Shown piece by piece: positions 28,215 through 35,146 of a stretch of DNA of 40,023 nucleotides. The DNA is taken from NCBI GenBank assembly GCA_035279385.1, contig DATEHZ010000103.1:1-40023 (forward strand), given 5' to 3'. This DNA comes from DATGJX01 sp035279385 (lineage in GTDB: Bacteria; Vulcanimicrobiota; Vulcanimicrobiia; Vulcanimicrobiales; Vulcanimicrobiaceae). A program made the position numbers and the translations under genes. The notes under the pieces were generated by a model. The model ran no database searches, was not told the origin of the DNA, and saw only the letters and a program-made list of their open reading frames with translations. Each line of letters opens with the position of its first letter. Position 1 is the first letter of the stretch.

Positions 28215-29135
28215 CTACGGTATGAAGCGTGAGAGTACGTACAGCAGGCCGGAAAGGATGCTGTCGGAGTGTTTGGCTCGAGCCTGCGGCACGTAGATCG
28301 TGTCGCCTTTTTCCAGCGCTACGTTCGCGTTCTTGTCGTTGCTTTGCAGCGCCTGATACAGGTTGACTTCCTGCGTGGTCTGTTTGCCGTCCGAACCGGT
28401 GCGGATCAAATGCACGTGATTCAGGTCGGACTGCGCGTTCGCGCTATTGCCGGCTTTGGCGATTGCGACGGCGAGCCCGTCGCCTTCGTTGACTTGTATC
28501 GGGCCGGGGTGGTCGACGGCTCCCGTGACGTTTACGAAGAACTGCACGGGGCCGGGGACGTAGACGACGTCGCCTTCACCGAGGCGCGTATCCGCCTGCA
28601 CGTCGCCGCCGCGCAGCAGCTTTTGCAGGTTGACCTGCGTGATGCGGCCGTTCGGATCGGAGATGCGCGCCTGCGGATAATTTCCGTCCTGATCGCTCAG
28701 TCCGCCCGCGGCCGCGATCGCGTCCGATAAGCGCGCGTCCGAGCGCAGCTGGTATTTGCCGGGATTCTTCACGTCGCCGAGCACCATCACGTTGGGCTGT
28801 GCGAGCTGGGAGATCGCAATCGTGACGACGGGATGGCGCACGAATTTCAAAAGACGGTCTCGCAGGACCGCGGCCGCTTGCTCGGGCGTCTTCCCGGCTA
28901 CCGCTACTTGTCCGATGAGCGGATAGGCGATCGTTCCGTCGTTGAGGACCGTGACGTTTTGCGTGAGCGATTGGTCCCCGTATACTTGGACGCTGAGTTG
29001 ATCGCCGGGATGAATCACCGTACCCGGCGCTTCGGCCAGAGCCGGAACGACGGCGACGGCGGCAAGCGCGGCCGCAGCCGTGAGCGCCGCGATGAAGCGA
29101 GGGAGTTGTCGAAGCACGGATTTCACCACTTTCAC
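28215..29135 (-). CDS. Polysaccharide export protein with SLBB domains (Wza-like)
   Basis: Exported protein of 306 residues that would form the outer channel for the polysaccharide. A signal peptide (about 1-35, IAALTAAAALAAVAVVPALA) ends without a lipobox Cys, so unlike E. coli Wza it is not evidently a lipoprotein. A poly-export domain (about 37-110; VIHPGDQLSVQVYGD, GTIAYPLIG) is followed by two SLBB beta-grasp domains (from VMVLGDVKNPGKYQL and from VNVTGAVDHPGPIQV). The last residues, SILSGLLYVLSRF, are a hydrophobic/amphipathic helix, as in the Wza outer-membrane barrel. The GTG start at 29135 opens the long minus-strand run. The promoter must lie in the 169-nt divergent spacer. Confidence 0.92.
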   Translation of the reverse strand: MKVVKSVLRQLPRFIAALTAAAALAAVAVVPALAEAPGTVIHPGDQLSVQVYGDQSLTQNVTVLNDGTIAYPLIGQVAVAGKTPEQAAAVLRDRLLKFVRHPVVTIAISQLAQPNVMVLGDVKNPGKYQLRSDARLSDAIAAAGGLSDQDGNYPQARISDPNGRITQVNLQKLLRGGDVQADTRLGEGDVVYVPGPVQFFVNVTGAVDHPGPIQVNEGDGLAVAIAKAGNSANAQSDLNHVHLIRTGSDGKQTTQEVNLYQALQSNDKNANVALEKGDTIYVPQARAKHSDSILSGLLYVLSRFIP

Positions 29136-29304
29136 TCGTTTGCGCCTATCGTACGATGGGGCGTGCGAGCCTGGTCAGAGGGTATCGTCCCCGGGCGTTG
29201 AGCAAAAGGTCGTCATCGCCATCCGGCGTTAGTGCAAGAGCCCCAACCGCCTTTGCTCGCTCGGGACTGGGCGCGCAAGCGCGCATTCTGCTATCACGGT
29301 AGGC
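29136..29304. promoter_or_regulatory. Divergent intergenic region of the polysaccharide locus
   Basis: The only sizeable non-coding spacer in the window, 169 nt between the divergent Wza-like and TlpA-like genes, so promoters for both arms should lie here. It contains the perfect palindrome ATCGTACGAT at 29148-29157, 13 nt before the Wza start. It also contains the hairpin GCGCG-CAAG-CGCGC at 29271-29284, 20 nt before the TlpA start. On the minus strand a weak promoter could be CTGACC with TACGAT 19 nt further on, the latter lying within the palindrome. No strong consensus promoter is visible on either strand. Confidence 0.5.
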
Positions 29305-29826
29305 ATGAGGCCCGAACGTGCGCGCTGGTGGCTGGCCGGCGTCGTCCTTGTCGCGCTTGTGCTCGTGGGAGCACGTCTGGAGCGCCACTACCACCACCAC
29401 GTATTGCGCACGGGCGATCGACTGGTTCCGATTCAAGTTTCCTCTTTATATGGGAGCGCGTACACGCTCTCTCCGGCGCACCGCCCGACCATCATCAACG
29501 TCTTCGCAACGTGGTGCACGCCCTGCCGCGAGGAGACGCCGGGGTTCGCCGCCGCGGCCCGTGGTTTGCGCGCACGCGGCTTCGACCTCGTCGGCATCGA
29601 TCAGGAAGAAAGCGCGGCGGCGGTTTCGGCGTTTGCGCAGGAATTCGCGCTGCCGTATCCGGTCTACATCGACACCACCGGGGTCACGCACGATCTGCTC
29701 GGCGCGCGGGTTATTCCAACGACGATTCTGGTGAACGGCGACGGCGTGATCGTCTGGGAGCATGCCGGACCGCTCACCGTGCACGATCTGCTCGCGGCGA
29801 TTTCACAAACGGAAAGTAACGGATGA
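29305..29826 (+). CDS. Membrane-anchored TlpA-like thioredoxin
   Basis: Thiol-disulfide oxidoreductase of 173 residues, anchored by one N-terminal helix (about 9-23) with the thioredoxin domain outside the cytoplasmic membrane. The redox motif is WCTPC (Cys71, Cys74). The cis-Pro loop is RVIPTT (Pro138), and GFDLVGIDQEES is the usual TlpA/ResA central strand. It would reduce or exchange disulfides in envelope proteins. The ATG at 29305 has only a weak AGG upstream. The stop overlaps the glycosyltransferase start as ATGA, an unusual coupling. The gene begins the plus-strand polysaccharide arm. Its client is unknown. Confidence 0.9.
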   Translation: MRPERARWWLAGVVLVALVLVGARLERHYHHHVLRTGDRLVPIQVSSLYGSAYTLSPAHRPTIINVFATWCTPCREETPGFAAAARGLRARGFDLVGIDQEESAAAVSAFAQEFALPYPVYIDTTGVTHDLLGARVIPTTILVNGDGVIVWEHAGPLTVHDLLAAISQTESNG

Positions 29827-31697
29827 GCGCAAAGCGCCGCGCAGTGGTCGTCGGCTTCGATTATTACGCCAACTTTCTCGCGCATCTCGTCAACGAGCAC
29901 TCGACGCAGTGGCGCATGCACGCGTTCAGCGCATCGCGTTTCGGCACGATTCGCGCGCTGCTCGCGCTGCGGCGCGCGGACGCGCTGATCTCCTTCGGCG
30001 GCCCCGGACCGAACGTCGCGCTCGTCGAAGCCGCCCGCCGGCGCAATATTCCCGTCATCGTGATTTGGGCGGGCAGCGACGTCATCAAAGCGCAGGACGA
30101 TCCATTCGAACTGCAGGTCGTCAAACAGGAGCGCTTCTATCATCTCTCCGACGGACCGTGGCTCATCGAGGAACTTGCCCTCCTCGGCGTTCAGGCAGAG
30201 TACGAACCCGTCACCGCCGTGCGTTCCGAAGGGCCGCTGCAGCCGTTGCCGCGGCAGTTCCGGGTGCTCACGTATCTGCCCGAACCGCGCCGCGACTTTT
30301 ACGGAGCGAGCGTCATCTACGAAGCGGCGCGTGCGATGCCGGACGTGCAATTCGACGTCGTCGGCGCGGGTGCGCCCGATCCGAAGGCCTCTGCGAACGT
30401 CGCCTTTCACGGCGTCGTTACGGATATGCCGCGACGCATCGACGAGAGCGTCGTACTGCTGCGCGCGCCCGAACACGACGGCAAGTCCATGCTCGTCCTC
30501 GAGGCGCTCGCACGGGGCCGTCACGTCGTGTGGAACTACGAATTCCCGCACGTTCACACCGCGCGCGGCACGCAGGCGGTCATCGAGCAACTGCGCGCAC
30601 TGCGCGCCCGCCACGAGGCGGGAAAGTTGGAATTGAACCGTGCCGGTCGCGATTTTGTACTCGAACATTTCGGCCGCGCAGACGTCGCGGCGCGTTTCGA
30701 ACGGCGCCTCGACGATGCTGCAGCCCGCCAGGCGGCGCTCGCGCAGCGTCGCGCGCATCGCGTCGCAATATCGGGCCTCGGACTGTTCTGCGCGCAGATC
30801 GCCGACCACGTGCGTGCAGTCGTTCCCGACTGGGAGACGCGTTTGCTGCGCACCAATTCGCGCCTGGAGGTCTTCACCTCGATCCTCACGCTGCTCAGTT
30901 GCGACGTGTGGTATTCGATCGGCAGCCCCGTGACGGACCGCTGGGTGCACTTGGTTGCACGGCTGCTTCGCAAGCCGCGCGTCATCCACTGGGTCGGATC
31001 CGATATCGCCAGTTTGAACGAGCATCCGCAGTTGCGGGCGCTGCTCTCGAGCAGCAACGTCATTCATCTCGCGGAGGTCTCGTGGAGCGCCGAGCAACTG
31101 CGCAGTTTCGGATTCGAACCGCGCATCGCCCCGCTTCCGCCGCGGCATTACGAGGCGCGCTCCTTGCCGCTGCCCGAGCGGTTTACGATCATGTTGTACG
31201 TGCCGCGCACGCGCTCGGATTTTTACGGGCGGCGCGCGTTCGAGCGCTTGATGCAACACCTGCATGGAGAAGCGATCCGCTACGTCATCGTCGGCGGCGG
31301 CTCCATCGACGCGCCGCCGGGAACCGACGTGGTCAATCTGGGCTGGCGCGACAATCTCTACGACGCGTACAAAGACGTCAGCATGCTCATCCGCTATACG
31401 CCGCACGACGGTCTCTCGCTCATGGTGCTCGAAGCGCTCTCGTTCGGACGTCACGTGCTCTGGACGCAGCCGTTTCCGTTCGTGCGCACGATCTCCAGCT
31501 ACAGCGACATGGAGCGGGAAGTGCGCGCGCTCCTGGCGCTCGCGCGGCGCGGTGAACTGCAGCCGCAACAGTCCGCCTCGACGCTCGTGCAGGAGCAGTT
31601 CGCACCGGAGGCTTGCACCCGCGTTATCGCACAGGCGTGGAACGACGCGCTGCATCCGCAGTTGCCTTCGCACCTGGTCGCGGAGGCGCCGTCATGA
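29823..31697 (+). CDS. Tandem-duplicated glycosyltransferase (two GT-B-like modules)
   Basis: A 624-residue cytoplasmic protein made of two related glycosyltransferase-like halves. Matching motifs recur with a 308-310 residue offset: WAGSDV (82-87) with WVGSDI (390-395), FRVLTYLPEPRRDFYG (146-161) with FTIMLYVPRTRSDFYG (454-469), MLVLEALARGRHVVW (223-237) with LMVLEALSFGRHVLW (533-547), and FVLEHFG with LVQEQFA. The C-terminal blocks resemble the GT4-type nucleotide-sugar site with an acidic residue in LVLEAL. I expect sugar addition to the lipid-linked polysaccharide repeat. Whether both halves are active is open. The start overlaps tlpA by 4 nt, and the stop overlaps the next gene as ATGA. 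Confidence 0.8.
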   Translation: MSAKRRAVVVGFDYYANFLAHLVNEHSTQWRMHAFSASRFGTIRALLALRRADALISFGGPGPNVALVEAARRRNIPVIVIWAGSDVIKAQDDPFELQVVKQERFYHLSDGPWLIEELALLGVQAEYEPVTAVRSEGPLQPLPRQFRVLTYLPEPRRDFYGASVIYEAARAMPDVQFDVVGAGAPDPKASANVAFHGVVTDMPRRIDESVVLLRAPEHDGKSMLVLEALARGRHVVWNYEFPHVHTARGTQAVIEQLRALRARHEAGKLELNRAGRDFVLEHFGRADVAARFERRLDDAAARQAALAQRRAHRVAISGLGLFCAQIADHVRAVVPDWETRLLRTNSRLEVFTSILTLLSCDVWYSIGSPVTDRWVHLVARLLRKPRVIHWVGSDIASLNEHPQLRALLSSSNVIHLAEVSWSAEQLRSFGFEPRIAPLPPRHYEARSLPLPERFTIMLYVPRTRSDFYGRRAFERLMQHLHGEAIRYVIVGGGSIDAPPGTDVVNLGWRDNLYDAYKDVSMLIRYTPHDGLSLMVLEALSFGRHVLWTQPFPFVRTISSYSDMEREVRALLALARRGELQPQQSASTLVQEQFAPEACTRVIAQAWNDALHPQLPSHLVAEAPS

Positions 31698-32662
31698 TCG
31701 ATCGCCTGAGCATGGATCGGTGGCGAGCGTTCGACGCCGCGCATCCGGCGCCGACGTTCTTCGCGCGTCCTGCGTGGGCGCTCGCACTCGCGCAAGCCTA
31801 TCCCAACATGCGACCCGCGCCGCTGCGCGTGCGCCCGAACGGCGAATCCGCGGTCACCGTGCCGCTGATGCAATTGCACGGCGGACCGCTTCGCTGGAGA
31901 GAGTACTGCGGGTTTCCCCTGGGCGGATACACGTGCTTTTTGCAAGACGACGGAACCCTTGCCGCGCACGAGCACATGAACCGCGCGATCGGCGAGATCG
32001 CGCGCTTTGCCGACGCCGCGACGATTGTGCCGTGGCCGCTGGGTCCCGCGCCGGCAGCCGGTCGCGGCTACACGCAGCATGAAACCGCGCTCGTCGACCT
32101 TCGCGACGGCATCGAGAAGGCGCTTGCGGGTGTGGACGGTGCCTTTCGCCGCATGGCCGGGCAAGCCGCGCGCCGCGGCGTTGTCTGCGCACCCTCACGG
32201 GGTGCCGATGCGGTGGACGTGTATTACGAACTGCTCGAAGCGTCGGCGCGCCGCTGGGGCCTGGAGCGCCCGGGAATCCCGAAGAGCCTCATCGCCGCGC
32301 TCGTGGAGCACGGCGGCGACGACGTGGAAATCTGGTTTGCGCGCGCCGAGGGACGAGCGATTGCGGGCGGCGTCGTTTTGTACGGCTCGAAAGAATTTTT
32401 CTTCTGGAGCGCGGCGATGCTCGCGGAGTACGGCCGCCTGCGTCCCAGCAACGCGCTCAATTTCGCGTTGCTGCACGCTGCCGCGCAGCGCGGGATGTCC
32501 TGGTACAACCTCGGTTCGAGCGAAGGTCTTCCCGGCGTCGCGCGATTCAAGCGCGATCTCGGAGCGCAAGAGGCGACGTACTGCGAGCTCTCGCTCGCGC
32601 GCACTCCGTACAAACTCTATCGAAACGTCCGCCGCGTGCTGGCATCGCGCGCGAGCGCATAG
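31694..32662 (+). CDS. FemAB/GNAT-fold protein of the polysaccharide locus
   Basis: A 322-residue protein resembling FemAB-like (double GNAT) acyl- or aminoacyltransferases such as those in exosortase and PEP-CTERM type loci. Family-like blocks are YYELLEASARRWG, VEIWFARAEGRAIAGGVVLYGSKEFFFWSAA (spread over about 210-245), and LRPSNALNFALLHAAAQRG followed by YNLGSSEGLPGVARFKRDLGA, which corresponds to the substrate-binding end. I chose the ATG at 31694, which overlaps the previous stop as ATGA. It likely decorates the glycan or a lipid-linked intermediate with an acyl or amino-acid group. The donor cannot be told from sequence. Confidence 0.78.
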   Translation: MIDRLSMDRWRAFDAAHPAPTFFARPAWALALAQAYPNMRPAPLRVRPNGESAVTVPLMQLHGGPLRWREYCGFPLGGYTCFLQDDGTLAAHEHMNRAIGEIARFADAATIVPWPLGPAPAAGRGYTQHETALVDLRDGIEKALAGVDGAFRRMAGQAARRGVVCAPSRGADAVDVYYELLEASARRWGLERPGIPKSLIAALVEHGGDDVEIWFARAEGRAIAGGVVLYGSKEFFFWSAAMLAEYGRLRPSNALNFALLHAAAQRGMSWYNLGSSEGLPGVARFKRDLGAQEATYCELSLARTPYKLYRNVRRVLASRASA

Positions 32663-32670
32663 GTATCGTC

Positions 32671-33729
32671 ATGGTTACTGAAGTTCCCGTCATTACCGGT
32701 TCAGTCTCGCACCGCCGTACGGCGCGCATGCCCGAGCGGATTTCGCGCAATTGGCGCTCGGTTCTCGTGTGCGGCGATGCGGCGGTCGTGCTTTTCGTAT
32801 CGCTGGTCGCGCTCAACGGCGCAACCAGCCGCATCGCGGCCGCCGTCGTCGTCGCAGCGATCGTGTGCGGCGTCTTTTGGGAGTGCGGATATTATCGCAA
32901 ATCGTACGCGGTCTTTGCGCGCGATGAAATATACTATGCCTGCGCCGGCGTCGCGCTCGCGGCAATTCCCGTTTTGATTATCTTATCTGCGGTTGCGAAC
33001 GTGCCGCTGCTCTCGATCGTCCTTTCGCTGGTGTTCTCCGCGGTCGGTACGGCGGCGCTGCGCGCGCGCATGCATCTCGAACGCCGCCGCGGCGGCCCGC
33101 CGTACGCCGGTATCGACACGATCACGCCCGGCGCGTGGCACGATCGCGAATCGCCGTGGTTCTTACTGAGCAAGCGCATCTTCGACGTGACCGTTGCAAC
33201 GCTCACGCTCGTGATTGCTTCGCCGATCATGCTGCTTGCGGCTCTGGGCGTCGTTATCGAGAGCGGTGCGCCGGTGTTCTTCCGTCAGGAGCGCGTCGGC
33301 GAAGGCGGACGTCCGTTCTCGATCTTCAAGTTCCGCACGATGCGCCAAGGCGACGATACGCGCTGGGTCAAACCCGGCGACGACCGTATCACGCGCGTCG
33401 GCGCGTTCTTGCGCCGTACGAGTATCGACGAGCTGCCGCAGCTCTTCAACGTCCTGCGCGGCGAGATGTCGATCGTCGGACCGCGTCCGGAGATGGTGGA
33501 GTTCGCGTCTTCGTTCGCAAAAGAGATCCCCAACTACGACCAGCGCCATGTCGTCGCGCCCGGAATTACCGGATGGGCGCAGGTGTACTACAAACGCAAT
33601 CTTCAGCCCGCGGATATGCCCGACGTGCTGCCGTTCGATCTGTTTTACGTGGAGCACGCGTCGGTGCTGCTCGATGCGGCGCTCGTACTGAAGACCGGCG
33701 TCGAAGTCGTGTTTCACCGCGCCGTGTAG
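32671..33729 (+). CDS. Polyprenyl-phosphate hexose-1-phosphate transferase (short WbaP/WcaJ type)
   Basis: Initiating enzyme that moves a sugar-1-phosphate from a UDP-sugar to undecaprenyl phosphate at the inner membrane. The catalytic domain is complete: SKRIFDV (167-173), a re-entrant hydrophobic helix (about 174-196), PVFFRQERVG, FKFRTMR, RRTSIDELPQLFNVL with the Asp-Glu pair at 253-254, and IVGPRPE (268-274). Four N-terminal hydrophobic helices lie at about 32-50, 54-70, 88-107 and 111-130. Only about 35 residues separate them from the catalytic part, so the CoA-binding-like domain of full-size WbaP/WcaJ proteins is missing. The 352-residue length reflects that. Confidence 0.93.
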   Translation: MVTEVPVITGSVSHRRTARMPERISRNWRSVLVCGDAAVVLFVSLVALNGATSRIAAAVVVAAIVCGVFWECGYYRKSYAVFARDEIYYACAGVALAAIPVLIILSAVANVPLLSIVLSLVFSAVGTAALRARMHLERRRGGPPYAGIDTITPGAWHDRESPWFLLSKRIFDVTVATLTLVIASPIMLLAALGVVIESGAPVFFRQERVGEGGRPFSIFKFRTMRQGDDTRWVKPGDDRITRVGAFLRRTSIDELPQLFNVLRGEMSIVGPRPEMVEFASSFAKEIPNYDQRHVVAPGITGWAQVYYKRNLQPADMPDVLPFDLFYVEHASVLLDAALVLKTGVEVVFHRAV

Positions 33730-33732
33730 CGG

Positions 33733-33750
33733 TTATACGAACACGTATAA
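33733..33750 (+). promoter_or_regulatory. Perfect hairpin next to flippase ribosome site
   Basis: TTATACG (33733-33739) and CGTATAA (33744-33750) form a perfect 7-bp stem with an AACA loop. The ribosome-binding AGGAGA follows at once (33750-33755), before the GTG start at 33760. There is no T tract, so it is not a terminator. It could tune access to the ribosome site or act as a protein-binding site. Confidence 0.5.
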
Positions 33751-33759
33751 GGAGATACT

Positions 33760-35073
33760 GTGGCGCAGCCGATGGGGACGAGGGTGATGTATGACGGGCT
33801 CTACACGTTCGTCATGCGCATTTTTAATGCGGCGTGCGCCGCCGGCCTGGGCATCCTCACGGCCAGGCTCCTTGGGCCCGCCGGAAAGGGACTCTACGCG
33901 CTTCCCGGCGTGGAAGCCGGACTCGTCGTTTCCATTTTCAGCGGTCTGGGAAGCGCGCTCAGCTACTTCTTACTCAACCGCAAGCTGAGCGGTCGCGTAC
34001 TCTTCACCGCGCTCGGCGTCGGCGCGCTGTTCTTGTGCGGCGCGGCAGTCGTGCTCGTGCCGATCGCGCTGCTCTCCGGTGAGCGCTGGGCGCTTTTTCC
34101 GGCCCTTGCGTCGCTGCCCGGCGCGGCAGCCGTGAACCTCGCGGCCGGATACGCGATCGGCGTCAAACGCGTGCGATACTCGACCGCAGCAAACGTCGCC
34201 GTAACCGTGTTCATGCTGGCGCTGATGGCCGCGGGGCTCTTCCTCGTCGGGCGTTCCGCACACGTCGCAATTGCGGCGTGGATCGCCGCAACCAGTATCG
34301 TCGGTCTGGTCGCGCTCGCGGCCGTTGCCGTGCACGCGCGCCGCTTGACGGGAACGCAGACGGTGAGCGGGCGTGAATTCGGATTCTTCGCGCTAAAAGT
34401 CGGTTTGGTGAATCTCGTATCGCTCCTGAACTACCGCGCCGATCTGTACATCGTTGCACTGCTCACCTCACCGGCGGAGCTCGGGCTCTACACTGTGGCC
34501 GTTTCGGCGGCTGAAAGTCTGCTCGTCCCCACGCAAGTCACCGCGCTCGTCACCTCGCCGCACATCGGTTCGCTGGAAGCAAAACAGGCCGCGACCCTAG
34601 CGGCGCAGTGCGTGCGGCACAACGTCATTATCGCGCTCGTCGTGTGCGCGGCACTATTCGTCTTCGCGGCACCGCTTTTGCGGCTGCTCTACGGTCAAGC
34701 GTTTCTTCCGGTCGCACCGGCGCTGCAGATTTTGCTGCTCGGCGTGTTCGCAATGTCGCTGGGCAGTCCGATGGCGAGCTATTTCACACTCAAACTGGGG
34801 CGTCCCGAGGTCCCGCTCTCGCTTGCGGGCGCCTCGGCGCTGATTTGCATCGTCACGAGCCTGGTGCTCGTGCCGACGCTCGGGATCTACGGCGCCGCGG
34901 TCGGCTCGAGCGCCGCGTACATCGGCGGTCAGATCGGAGCAACGTGGTACTTCACGCGCTCCACGGGTGTCGAGCTCGGCGAACTCTTACTCCCCACGCG
35001 CGCCGATTTCTCCGTGTATTGGCGCTTCTTAGGACGCCTGCTCCGGGACGGCCGGGCGCTGGTTGCCCGCTAG
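33760..35073 (+). CDS. Wzx-like polysaccharide flippase
   Basis: Multi-pass membrane protein of 437 residues from the MOP (Wzx/RfbX/MurJ-like) superfamily, predicted to flip lipid-linked oligosaccharide across the inner membrane. About 12 hydrophobic helices can be counted. The N-terminal block IFNAACAAGLGILTARLLGP, then GKGLYALPG, matches the start of this family, and helices are joined by short loops with AELGLYTVAVSAAES near the middle. The start is GTG at 33760 with a strong AAGGAGA ribosome site 4-5 nt upstream. It follows the initiating transferase by 30 nt. Substrate is not readable from sequence. Confidence 0.9.
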   Translation: MAQPMGTRVMYDGLYTFVMRIFNAACAAGLGILTARLLGPAGKGLYALPGVEAGLVVSIFSGLGSALSYFLLNRKLSGRVLFTALGVGALFLCGAAVVLVPIALLSGERWALFPALASLPGAAAVNLAAGYAIGVKRVRYSTAANVAVTVFMLALMAAGLFLVGRSAHVAIAAWIAATSIVGLVALAAVAVHARRLTGTQTVSGREFGFFALKVGLVNLVSLLNYRADLYIVALLTSPAELGLYTVAVSAAESLLVPTQVTALVTSPHIGSLEAKQAATLAAQCVRHNVIIALVVCAALFVFAAPLLRLLYGQAFLPVAPALQILLLGVFAMSLGSPMASYFTLKLGRPEVPLSLAGASALICIVTSLVLVPTLGIYGAAVGSSAAYIGGQIGATWYFTRSTGVELGELLLPTRADFSVYWRFLGRLLRDGRALVAR

Positions 35074-35114
35074 GCAGGCAACTCCCAATATTATGAGTTT
35101 GTGCCGATAGTGTA

Positions 35115-35143
35115 GGGTGCTCCTTAAGGAAAGGAGAGCACCC
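35115..35143 (+). promoter_or_regulatory. Perfect 8-bp hairpin holding the ribosome site of the lipoprotein gene
   Basis: GGGTGCTC (35115-35122) and GAGCACCC (35136-35143) pair perfectly. The 13-nt loop contains AAGGAAAGGA, and the GGAG core (35133-35136) straddles loop and stem. The ATG at 35147 is 4 nt after the stem. CTT and AAG can extend the pairing with a small bulge. This geometry could sequester the ribosome site and behave as a translational switch. Confidence 0.55.
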
Positions 35144-35146
35144 GCG

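Noticed and set aside
29664..31673. Long open minus-strand frame (669 codons) opposite the tandem glycosyltransferase
   Set aside because: The plus-strand frame has repeated matching motifs and coupled starts and stops. The antisense frame has neither.
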